DNA of 64,000 bases, taken from Pseudomonadota bacterium. Its GTDB lineage: Bacteria > Pseudomonadota > Gammaproteobacteria > Burkholderiales > Gallionellaceae. Location: assembly GCA_021787435.1 (NCBI GenBank), contig JAJYLY010000001.1, positions 186,001-250,000 on the forward strand, written 5' to 3'. A program made the position numbers and the translations under genes. The notes under the pieces were generated by a model. The model made no database searches. It was not told the DNA's origin and was given only the letters and a program-made list of their open reading frames with translations. Position 1 is the first letter of the stretch; each line of letters starts with the position of its first letter. This document shows positions 45,252 to 52,440 of this stretch, piece after piece.

Positions 45252-45902
45252 ATGAAGCGACGTAAATTCCTCTTGAACCTGGGAACAGTTTTTTTCTCCG
45301 TCCCTTTTCTAGCGCGCGCAGGCAGAACAATGGCCGCTGAGGCAGGCTCGTTCGGCAATGCGGCGGCGATAGGCATTGGTGGCGCAGGAATTAATATCCT
45401 GACCAAGTTATCGGACGAGTTGCCGGGTGTCGACAGACTGGCTATCGATGCCGATGATGCACGTCATACATCAAGTTCATCCATCGAAACCCTGCTTTTG
45501 CCGATGGAAAATGTGCGCTGGGAAGAACGCCACATGCAGGCAGCCAAAGCCGCCGAGTGCGCCCGTACAAATATCCGTGACCGTTTTGCCGGGCTGGATC
45601 GGGTATTCCTGATTGCCGGGCTGGGAGGCGCAGCTGGCACCAGTGCCACCCCATTCATTGCCAGGGCAGCAAAAGAGGCTGGCGTTCAGGTGATCGGGTT
45701 ATGGATACACCCTTTATCCTGGGAAGGGAAGCGCCCCGAAATAACCCAGGCGCATCTTCCGCACCTGCGTCAGTCAGTCGATTTGAGCCTGGATTTCCGG
45801 CTGAGCGATTTTACAAAATCTGGTGAAGCTACCATGCCAACCATTCTTTCTGCCTGCGATGGAGCAGTTTTACAGGTCATCGGCAAGCTGCGCCGTGGTT
45901 GA
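45252..45902 (+). CDS. FtsZ-like GTPase-domain protein with apparent Tat signal
   Basis: A 216-residue protein. Residues 1-29 look like a Tat signal (KRRKFLLNLG, hydrophobic core, ARA). The rest follows the FtsZ nucleotide domain: GIGGAGIN (41-48, T1 loop), LAIDADDA, RVFLIAGLGGAAGTSATPFIARAAKEAG (T4 region about 118-144, GGGTGTG degenerated to GGAAGTS), HPLSWEGKRP, and HLRQSVDLSLDF. It ends near the helix that would join the C-terminal domain, so no T7 loop. GGAG precedes the ATG at 45252. A start at M27 (45330) would remove the signal and give a cytosolic protein with normal FtsZ spacing; its ribosome site is weak. Confidence 0.65.
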   Translation: MKRRKFLLNLGTVFFSVPFLARAGRTMAAEAGSFGNAAAIGIGGAGINILTKLSDELPGVDRLAIDADDARHTSSSSIETLLLPMENVRWEERHMQAAKAAECARTNIRDRFAGLDRVFLIAGLGGAAGTSATPFIARAAKEAGVQVIGLWIHPLSWEGKRPEITQAHLPHLRQSVDLSLDFRLSDFTKSGEATMPTILSACDGAVLQVIGKLRRG

Positions 45903-45987
45903 AAATGTTCAATCTGCATCTCATGAATTCGGAGTTTTATGACAGGTAACGGGCGAATCTTAGCCGCCCATTTTCGAGGAGAATCAA

Positions 45988-46263
45988 ATGGCAAGATGCA
46001 AGTATTGCGGCACAGCAACAAGCGCTGGCGGTTCATGTGGTAAAAGCCCATCGGGCGGACACGTCGTCTATATTCCAGGAAAGTGCATCTATTGTGGCAC
46101 AACAGCCAGTGCGGGTGGTTCTTGTACCAAGAGTCCGTCGAAAGGACACGTTGTCGATGCTGGCCCCAAGAAATGCATTTACTGCAGCACCACTGCAAGT
46201 GCTGGCGGCTCTTGTCCTAAAAGCCCATCCAGAGGTCATGTGCTCGGTGGTGGAACCATGTGA
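45988..46263 (+). CDS. three-repeat Cys/His (zinc-knuckle-like) mini-protein
   Basis: A 91-residue protein made almost entirely of three near-identical 29-30 residue repeats, each with the pattern C-x2-C-x9-C-x7-H: C4/C7/C17/H25, C33/C36/C46/H54 and C63/C66/C76/H84. Each repeat shares SAGGSC and KSPS with GHV. Four ligands per repeat suggest one zinc each; that is inferred. GAGGAGA lies before the ATG. It is 85 bp after the FtsZ-like gene and likely in the same transcript. Function unknown. Confidence 0.8.
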   Translation: MARCKYCGTATSAGGSCGKSPSGGHVVYIPGKCIYCGTTASAGGSCTKSPSKGHVVDAGPKKCIYCSTTASAGGSCPKSPSRGHVLGGGTM

Positions 46264-46285
46264 GGTGACTCCAAAAATTCATTTT

Positions 46286-46352
46286 CGTCGCTCCCGCGAA
46301 AGCGGGAGCCCAGTAAATAAAAAGCTGGATTCCCGCTTTCGCGGGAATGACG
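46286..46352. repeat. inverted pair of dRS3-like palindromes
   Basis: Two 28 bp units in opposite orientation: CGTCGCTCCCGCG-AAAGCGGGAGCCCAG and CTGGATTCCCGC-TTTCGCGGGAATGACG, separated by about 11 bp. Each is itself palindromic, and together they can form a long hairpin. It follows the Cys/His repeat gene by 22 bp and may stop its transcript. Similar to the unit at 32436-32464 outside the island. Confidence 0.8.
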
Positions 46353-46537
46353 AATTTATAGAGGTGCCCGTGCGTTCAATTTTTTCATCGAGTGCATATG
46401 GCAAGGTTCCATGAAATCATGGCTTGACTCAAGTCGCTAAATGAATTTGAAGATATTTCGTTTCAGTATAAGTATCGACTAAACGAGTATAGATCGCGTT
46501 GCCAATTTTATTTTGTTGTTCAAAAAGGATGAATGAA

Positions 46538-47296
46538 ATGATAAGAAAGAAATTTCCAAAATGCATACACGAAGCTTTAGGCCATTATGTCTATGTCTAC
46601 GTAAATAAAGATAATGGGGAAACTCTTTATGTTGGCAAAGGACAAGGCGATCGCTGCTTTGACCATTTGAATGCTGCCGATGGCAAAGATAAATCAAGAG
46701 AATTTAACGAATTGTACGAGAATGATATTTTGAGGATTGATATCCTCGCATACAACCTTGATGAGGAAACTGCCCTAATCGTTGAAGCTGCTGCAATTGA
46801 CTTGACCGGACTTGACAGCTTGTGGAATGAAAAAAGAGGGAAAGATTCCAGAGAATATGGCCGTACCACCACAGATGATTTGGTCGCCAAGTTGGACGCC
46901 ACTGAAATTTCAAGCAGCGAATTCAAGGACGATTGTATTTTGATAAGGATAAATAAAAGATACTTTGCCGGAATGTCGCCTCTTGAATTGTATGAAGCTA
47001 CCCGTGGAGTTTGGAAAGTAGGTTTGAAAAATCGCGATAAAGTTAAATATGCTTTAGCGATCTATCAAGGAGTTATCCGAGAAGTCTATGCAGTGATGGG
47101 CTGGTTTCCAGAAGGATCAACCATGTATTCAACGCGCCCAATGCCTCAGGATGAGGAGAATGGAACACGGGTTGAGTTTGTTGGCCTGGTTGCTGGTGAC
47201 GATATTCGAAAAAAATACATGCACAAAAACATAGAGAAGATCTGGCCTAATGGTGCTCAAAATCCAATTCGATATATCGGGCCAAGCTTCAGGTAA
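46538..47296 (+). CDS. GIY-YIG domain protein, first copy
   Basis: A 252-residue protein with an N-terminal GIY-YIG nuclease fold: HYVYVYV, then ETLYVGKGQGDRCFDHL with the conserved Arg, and a Glu in ALIVEAAAID. The C-terminal half (about 130-252) includes a WKVGLKNRDKVKYALAIYQGVIREVYAV segment seen with such domains in phage and defence genes. Codon use is AT-rich. The ATG at 46538 has AAGGA 9 bp upstream; an ATG at 46529 is too close to it. Substrate unknown; a role in restriction or phage defence is inference from context. Confidence 0.82.
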   Translation: MIRKKFPKCIHEALGHYVYVYVNKDNGETLYVGKGQGDRCFDHLNAADGKDKSREFNELYENDILRIDILAYNLDEETALIVEAAAIDLTGLDSLWNEKRGKDSREYGRTTTDDLVAKLDATEISSSEFKDDCILIRINKRYFAGMSPLELYEATRGVWKVGLKNRDKVKYALAIYQGVIREVYAVMGWFPEGSTMYSTRPMPQDEENGTRVEFVGLVAGDDIRKKYMHKNIEKIWPNGAQNPIRYIGPSFR

Positions 47297-47372
47297 GATG
47301 ACGAATGAAATCTGCGGAATAACGTACACTGCCGGCTCTTGGAAGGCGAAAAATCAGGGGAAGGTCAGTTCT

Positions 47373-47419
47373 CGGTGGTTGAATAATGTGAACTCGCTTA
47401 TTATTCGTTGCCACCACCG
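47373..47419. promoter_or_regulatory. long inverted repeat between the two GIY-YIG genes
   Basis: CGGTGGT (47373-47379) and GAATAAT (47381-47387) pair with ATTATTC (47400-47406) and ACCACCG (47413-47419). The right arm has a 6 bp internal bulge. It lies 28 bp before the second GIY-YIG start. It could be an operator or a leader hairpin; there is no T-tract after it. Confidence 0.6.
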
Positions 47420-47446
47420 GCGATAGTAAAATTATAGGGGATGAGA

Positions 47447-48313
47447 ATGGAAGATTTGCCAAGCGTAAAAGATGTATATTCAAAGAAAGTTAATTCGGCA
47501 CTGACTAGCATGGGAGACTATGTTTACGCTTATTATAGGCCGGGTGAATTTCATCCATTTTACGTTGGCAAAGGAAAAAACTCACGAGTATTGGATCATT
47601 GGAAAAATGCTATTAAGAAAGAGCGTCCTGAGAAAAAACAAGAAAAAGAAATTCGACGCATTCTTGAAAGCAAAAAATTACCAACAATTAAGTTATTGGC
47701 CTATAACCTTCAGAAGACGAAGGAAGATGTTAATTCTGTCGCTGAACGCGTTCTTCAAGACGCTTTTGGAATTCAAAGCGTGTGGGAGAAGCGAGGTGGA
47801 GTAGAACGTCTTAACGTTAAAGAAGGTCAACTTTTACAAGAACGTGAAGACTCCAGTAGATATCCTGTTTTATCACTCGATGCAGTTATAGCCAAAGAGA
47901 TGGCTGAGCAGTACGAGGAAATGAAGCTTGATGATCTTGTTAACAAGCTTGGGGCGCCTATATTATTGGTCGGCCTTTCAAAGACATATCATTCAAGCTA
48001 TTCAAGAGAACAACTTGCAGAAATGGCTCGGATGTACTGGAACCTTGATAAGTATAATAAAAATGGAAAACTCGACATTCTTAATAAAGCAAAAAATTCC
48101 GTTTTACTCGCTTGGACATCAAAGCTTAATAAAAGCCCTACCATAGTTGGTGCTTGGCAAATTAAACGTGGTTCGTGTAAATCAGAGGATGGAAGGGATG
48201 CGTTTGAGGTAGTAACAGATCTTGATTTACATAATAAATGTATTGGGATCAAACTGGACGGCACAGGGAATAAATATCAAGGGCCAAGAATTAAGATACC
48301 CTTATCAGAATGA
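47447..48313 (+). CDS. GIY-YIG domain protein, second copy
   Basis: A 288-residue protein with the same N-terminal domain type: DYVYAYYRPG, then HPFYVGKGKNSRVLDHW, and Glu in SVAERVLQDAFG. The rest is charged and low in Cys/Trp, diverged from the first copy but of similar layout (a KLGAPILLVGLSKTYHSSY segment parallels CILIRINKRYFAGMS). AGGGG 6 bp before 47447 fixes the start; the ATG at 47441 is too close. AT-rich like its neighbour. The pair looks like an old tandem duplication. Confidence 0.8.
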   Translation: MEDLPSVKDVYSKKVNSALTSMGDYVYAYYRPGEFHPFYVGKGKNSRVLDHWKNAIKKERPEKKQEKEIRRILESKKLPTIKLLAYNLQKTKEDVNSVAERVLQDAFGIQSVWEKRGGVERLNVKEGQLLQEREDSSRYPVLSLDAVIAKEMAEQYEEMKLDDLVNKLGAPILLVGLSKTYHSSYSREQLAEMARMYWNLDKYNKNGKLDILNKAKNSVLLAWTSKLNKSPTIVGAWQIKRGSCKSEDGRDAFEVVTDLDLHNKCIGIKLDGTGNKYQGPRIKIPLSE

Positions 48314-48382
48314 GAAGATACAGATGCTTATTGGTTTTTAGTCTAGCTTTCTTGGGTAGGATGGTCTGTTTGGGAAATAGTT

Positions 48383-49399
48383 ATGTCCTTCACGCCTGAA
48401 ACCCTGTTGCGTCAGTGGCAGACGCTGCGGTTTATCCCGAGATCCCCGAGACGGATTACTGCCGGGGATCTTTGCAGCCGACTTGAAAAGGAAGGCTACA
48501 AAGTCGCCAAGCGGACGGTGGAACGCGATCTGCAATCTCTCACCCTGATTTTCCCGCTGGTATCGGACGAGCGCAGCAAACCTTACGGATGGAGCTGGCA
48601 GGCAGATGCGCCCGCGTTCGACCTGCCGGGACTATCCAACAGCGAAGCCATTACCCTGCTCCTGGCGCAGGAACATCTGCGCAACCTGCTGCCCGCTTCG
48701 ACCATCGCACAGTTGCAACCCTATTTCACTCTTGCCGGACAAAAACTTTCCGCCCTGGAACAGCATTCCGGAATCGCGGGATGGCAACGCAAGGTGCGTG
48801 TGACTCCCCCGACACAACCGTTGCTTTCCCCGAAAATCGACGAGGCTGTTCAGGCGACCCTGCATGAAGCCCTGCTGCACGAGAGGCAATGCAACCTCGT
48901 CTACCTGAGACGCGATTCTTTTGAGCCGGAAAGCTATCCCGTGCATCCGTTGGGTCTTGTGCAACGCGGACAGGTGCTCTATCTCGTTTGCACCATCAAG
49001 ACTTATCCGAATGTTCGCCTGCTGCCCCTGCACAGAATCCAGTCTGCGCAATTGCTGGATGCCCCCATTGCCGGCCCTGCGGATTTCGATCTTGACGAAT
49101 ACCTTTCATCCGGCGCGCTGGGCTGGGCTCCCAAGGATTCGATTCACCTGGAGGCCGCATTTTCGGCTGAGGTTGCTACCCATTTGCAGGAAACTCCCTT
49201 GGCTGAGGATCAGACGCTGACCGAACTGTCAGACGGTAGGGTAAAGCTTATGGCAACCGTCATGGAAACCCAGCAACTTCGCTGGTGGCTGCAAGGCTTC
49301 GGGGACAGCGTGGAAGTATTGTCTCCGCCCGATTTGCGAAATCGGATTGCGATCGGCATCCGGAATCTGGCGATACGCTATGCCGACGAAATCCAATAA
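48383..49399 (+). CDS. WYL-domain transcriptional regulator
   Basis: A 338-residue protein: N-terminal winged helix (about 5-70, RITAGDLCSRLEKEGYKVAKRTVERDLQSL), then a WYL domain (about 160-235) with NLVYLRRDS, VHPLGLVQRGQVLYLVC and RLLPLHRIQSAQ, and a C-terminal WCX extension. WYL proteins such as BrxR and CapW control phage defence loci, which fits an island with nuclease-type cargo. GC content is higher than in the GIY-YIG genes. The start is 69 bp after the second GIY-YIG gene. Confidence 0.92.
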   Translation: MSFTPETLLRQWQTLRFIPRSPRRITAGDLCSRLEKEGYKVAKRTVERDLQSLTLIFPLVSDERSKPYGWSWQADAPAFDLPGLSNSEAITLLLAQEHLRNLLPASTIAQLQPYFTLAGQKLSALEQHSGIAGWQRKVRVTPPTQPLLSPKIDEAVQATLHEALLHERQCNLVYLRRDSFEPESYPVHPLGLVQRGQVLYLVCTIKTYPNVRLLPLHRIQSAQLLDAPIAGPADFDLDEYLSSGALGWAPKDSIHLEAAFSAEVATHLQETPLAEDQTLTELSDGRVKLMATVMETQQLRWWLQGFGDSVEVLSPPDLRNRIAIGIRNLAIRYADEIQ

Positions 49400-49586
49400 G
49401 CACTTGCGATCTGCTCTCGAATGGGTGAGTTCAAAAAACTTGATACCGGACGCTTCCATAAGCTGAATCGAGCGTTTTTTCAGCGAATCTCCACGGTCCG
49501 CTTTGGCCGAGCAGTGTGAATTGGCCTTCAGGCAGGTTCCGAAGTATAGCAGCCATTCAAATGACAGCGCAGCCGGGTGGACATGG

Positions 49587-50109
49587 GGCAGCAATAGGTT
49601 CTCTGCTGCCGGTGGCTGGTAAAACAGTATCTCAAACTTCTCCTGCCGCGACCGATGGTCTCGGCAGGTCGTCCGCTGTCGCCGCAAGCGGCTCCTGCGG
49701 TTCCCTCGCGCAAAAGCGCTCGGACGATATGAAAAGCACCGAACCAAACCGCGAAGCGACAATCGGGAGCCACCCGCACATGCGGGTGGGGTGTGGCGAA
49801 GCGAGCTTGCGAGCGTCTTGCCACAACCCATGAGGTAGGCCACGCCCCAGCGTGGACTGCCAAATGCCGGGGGGAGCCACCAATGAAAATCCGTCCCAAC
49901 GGATTTAGGCGCCCCAGCGCCGGTCTTTGAGTGGGGGGCTTGCCCCGTCGTCGCGCTACGCGGCTCACCCTGTTTCGGGTCGCCCGTCCAGGGCGAGTCG
50001 CCAGACCATCTCGGGCAACGCCGCAGGCGGTGAACGGGATGCCTGAAACAGGGTGAGCCGCGTAGCGGCGACGACCAAAACCAAACAACCAGACCCCGCC
50101 CTAGCGGGG
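49587..50109. ncRNA. hairpin-rich non-coding segment, candidate structured RNA
   Basis: No convincing gene between 49400 and 50329. At least ten GC-rich hairpins follow one another: 49587-49610, 49642-49668, 49681-49692, 49770-49789, 49792-49825, 49840-49855, 49887-49906, 49908-49921, 49935-49946, a long one with arms 49947-49976 and 50045-50075 (29 paired bases, one small bulge, internal hairpins), and 50094-50109. Three loops are identical (CCCA) and one is CCTA. The strand is not known. It could be a large structured RNA or a DNA-level folded element such as an origin. No known RNA class was recognised. Confidence 0.5.
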
Positions 50110-50237
50110 AGGCTTGGAATAGGCGTACAGCCGTTATTTCAAGCCGTTCTGGTAAAAATACAACACAATATTTTCGGTTGATGATTCGGTGAGTTTTTCG
50201 GTGAGTTCTTCAGTTATCGAAACATCGAAGCACCACC

Positions 50238-50277
50238 GAAAAAATTCCCAAGGCATTCTCGAAGAATGGCTTGGGAA
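50238..50277 (-). terminator. Rho-independent terminator of the alpA operon
   Basis: Inverted repeat TTCCCAAG-G-CATTCT, loop CGA, AGAATG-G-CTTGGGAA (50245-50277; 14 pairs, one G/G mismatch). On the minus strand it is followed by TTTTTT (50244-50239). It lies 52 bp after the stop of the leftward gene at 50329. Confidence 0.85.
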
Positions 50278-50328
50278 CACACAGAAGCGCAAATGCATGA
50301 AAGATACGCATTCAGAGTGCGGCGTCAA

Positions 50329-51210
50329 TTATTCAAATTCGGCCTGAAGCGAAAACATTTCTTGTACTCTTTTTTGCACTGTCTTGCGCTGCATTGCTCT
50401 GATATCCGACGGGCTGGAGAATTTGATCACATGAACACGCTTAGCCAACTCTTCGGAAATGACAGTCTTGGTAATTTGCTTTGGATACCACCGTTTCTTC
50501 TCCTCCACCCATTCTTTATAGTATTCGCCGTTCGCCAGAAACACGGATTGATAGTGTTTTATTAGTGCGTCTGTATGGGTGATAATTCCAGCGCCCTCAT
50601 AATTTTTATCGGTAAGGTGATTGAGGATTCCAGTGGTAAACCTACCAAGCTTTTCCGCTTCTTTCCTGTCATGGTTTTCAATCTCAATCAGATGCCACTT
50701 GTCGGTAGTTTTTATTCTAAGCCATGCGCCGTCCGGTATTTTTACTCCTTTTCCGCCGGATGGCAGCATACGCTCGCTCTTATAGCCTGCAATACCCCCC
50801 TTCTGGAGCCGCCCTGCCGTCTCAACTTGAAACAGGATGGAGTGGAAAAACTTGGAAGATCGCACCTTCAACGGATCAATTTCGGGGTAGCCAGATAATT
50901 CCGTTTCATATTGAAGCGCCAGAGCAAGGCCGGCATCGGAGAGCGTGAAATAGTGTTTTGCATAATAGTCGCGGTTGATAGGCCATCCCGGCGGAATCGA
51001 GGTTGCCCTAACTAATCCGCGCTCGACCATGCGTTTGCAATAGTCATTTTTACTCGTGCCAAACAGAATGCTGATGACAAGCTCAATGGTAAAGCCGTTA
51101 CGCAATAGCCAGACGCAAATTGCTATTTCCCGCCGCTTGGCCACCTCTCGCGGAGAACTGCCCGTCAGTTTCAACGCAGCACAAGCATTTTGGTTTCGGC
51201 TTGTGCTCAT
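50329..51210 (-). CDS. island protein resembling replication-relaxation family
   Basis: A 293-residue protein. The N-terminal part (about 15-110) looks like a winged helix (REIAICVWLLRNGFTIELVISILFG, then FTLSDAGLALAL). The C-terminal part contains KIPDGAWLRIKTTDKWHLIEIENHDRKE (about 185-212), similar to the PDG...E-x-E pattern of replication-relaxation proteins and PD-(D/E)xK folds. GGAGG 6 bp upstream sets the start at 51210. Its ATG overlaps the alpA stop (ATGA). Role in mobilisation or replication of the island is inferred. Confidence 0.6.
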   Translation of the reverse strand: MSTSRNQNACAALKLTGSSPREVAKRREIAICVWLLRNGFTIELVISILFGTSKNDYCKRMVERGLVRATSIPPGWPINRDYYAKHYFTLSDAGLALALQYETELSGYPEIDPLKVRSSKFFHSILFQVETAGRLQKGGIAGYKSERMLPSGGKGVKIPDGAWLRIKTTDKWHLIEIENHDRKEAEKLGRFTTGILNHLTDKNYEGAGIITHTDALIKHYQSVFLANGEYYKEWVEEKKRWYPKQITKTVISEELAKRVHVIKFSSPSDIRAMQRKTVQKRVQEMFSLQAEFE

Positions 51211-51413
51211 TTTACACCTCCGGTTTTCACTGAGGTGCGAGACTTTATCCATTCGGCTACATCTGTCGAACGCCAACCCACCTTGCGCTTCCCAAGCGAT
51301 ACCTGAGCGGGGAATTCTCCGCGCTGGATCATTGCATACAGACTGGATTTTTTAAGATTTACAGCAGATTCGACCTCATGGAGACCGAGAATTTGGCATA
51401 GCAATTTGCTCAT
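51207..51413 (-). CDS. AlpA-family regulator/excisionase
   Basis: A 68-residue MerR-like winged-helix protein: LGLHEVESAVNLKKSSLYAMIQRGEFP and KRKVGWRSTDVAEWIKSR are typical of AlpA. In P4-type elements AlpA controls integrase and excision. It is first in a two-gene leftward operon near the right end of the island, facing away from attR. The start at 51413 matches the family N-terminus; the frame stays open upstream to 51542. Confidence 0.9.
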   Translation of the reverse strand: MSKLLCQILGLHEVESAVNLKKSSLYAMIQRGEFPAQVSLGKRKVGWRSTDVAEWIKSRTSVKTGGVK

Positions 51414-51704
51414 TTTTTCAAAAGCTCCGTGGCCGTGTTGCACGGACACGGGAGTTTTCAATGAGCTTAAGTAGCAGGATCGCCAGAACCCGATACTCAA
51501 ACTAACTGCCTGAATGATATACAAACAATCCGCAACTTGCAACCTCGACTTTATTCAAAATCGAGTTTGAACAAAATATTAATTGCTGCAATGCATGTCT
51601 GTACGACAGAGAGTCGCACTGCACATGCGGCCACGCCAGCTGTCCTTTGCCCTGCCATCTGGCGGGGCAAAGTTTTTACTCTTTGGAGTATCGAAATCAA
51701 AACC

Positions 51705-51724
51705 GTGGTAACAAACGTGGTAAC
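51705..51724. promoter_or_regulatory. right GTGGTAAC pair, candidate integrase arm sites
   Basis: Two direct copies of GTGGTAAC at 51705-51712 and 51717-51724, 12 bp start to start, the same spacing as the pair at 41624/41636. Each pair is preceded by AACC. They lie 57-76 bp inside the right border. Confidence 0.65.
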
Positions 51725-51780
51725 TTGTAGTTTACAAAATTCACGAACCCTTTAGTGGCAATGCCTCCAGATAGCATTGT

Positions 51781-51802
51781 GAATCTCACCGCTCCGCCAA
51801 AA
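51781..51802. other. attR-like site
   Basis: GAATCTCACCGCTCCGCCAA followed by AA repeats the tRNA-Ser 3' end at 41489-41511 with one T missing. It marks the right border of the island. Confidence 0.8.
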
Positions 51803-52160
51803 TATCGCAATAAAATCATTATTATTCAACAGGTTGATTGTTTTTAAATCATTGCGGTATGCCATCTGCATGGAAATGTATTTCACCAATCAAGACTGGT
51901 GGAATCCTCGCTTCTCAATCTCAAAATGCACGCCGGGTCAACTAAGGATGACATCCAGATGCAGTTCAACTGCGACGGTTCGCACATTGTCAGTGCGCGA
52001 ACTTATGAGCATTTTGCTGAAGGTCTTTTGTAATTCAAATTAAGGAAACACCGAATAAGAGAGCTGCCCCCGAAAATTTGAACAAGCGGCCAAGTGGAAA
52101 ATCTCGTACTATTGATGCCTGTATAGGGTGAAGAAATGGAGCAGAAAATTGGAAAGTGAG
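51803..52160. other. intergenic region outside the right border
   Basis: About 360 bp between attR and the IS3 remnant. No gene, hairpin or repeat that I can support. Confidence 0.5.
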
Positions 52161-52437
52161 CGATGCGCAAGCATGGAGCAGCATTCAAAACCAAGGTGAA
52201 ATTGTTGAGCGCAAGGCGATGATATACCGAACCCACAAACTGTCGATCAGCTGCCAGACCAAGCCAGCTGGCATCAGCTGGAGCGGCGTATATTATGTTC
52301 CGATGCCGGTAAGTCATGCGGATAAGGAGCTCATGAGGCAGATAAACAGGCTGCATCTGAAACATTCGTTCTTAGGTACGAGGATGCTGCGAGACCAGTT
52401 GCATTTTAAAATCAAAAAGCAAACACCTGCTGAATAA
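52161..52437 (+). pseudogene. IS3-family transposase remnant
   Basis: Around 52163 a frame MRKHGAAFKTKV resembles the start of IS3 OrfA but stops after about 19 codons. From about 52210 another frame resembles the OrfB N-terminus (ERKAMIYRTHKLSIS, then SGVYYVPMPVSHADKELM, RLHLKHSFLGTRMLRDQL). The rest of OrfA, the DDE catalytic part of OrfB and both terminal repeats are missing. It ends 3 bp before the next gene. Confidence 0.75.
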
Positions 52438-52440
52438 ATC

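Larger units (their letters stand above)
41489..51802. mobile_element. integrative genomic island in tRNA-Ser
   Basis: About 10.3 kb bounded by the tRNA-Ser 3' end and an imperfect 22 bp copy of it. A P4-type integrase is the first gene and an AlpA regulator the last. Paired GTGGTAAC sites flank both ends. Cargo: a small basic protein, two FtsZ-like proteins, a Cys/His repeat protein, two GIY-YIG proteins, a WYL regulator and a hairpin-rich non-coding segment. The GIY-YIG genes are visibly richer in A and T than the chromosome around them. No replication or conjugation genes are recognised, so it may depend on a helper. Confidence 0.85.

Noticed and set aside
46037..46414. Frame overlapping the Cys/His repeat gene
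   Set aside because: It is the +1 shadow of the repeat gene and runs through the palindromic repeats.
49516..49833. Possible 105-residue protein in the hairpin region
   Set aside because: The frame runs through hairpin stems, has low-complexity Ser/Ala/Gly composition and no ribosome site; frames on the other strand are equally open.
49587..50109. Retron, group II intron or diversity-generating element
   Set aside because: No reverse transcriptase or maturase gene is present nearby, and no domain V-like motif was recognised.
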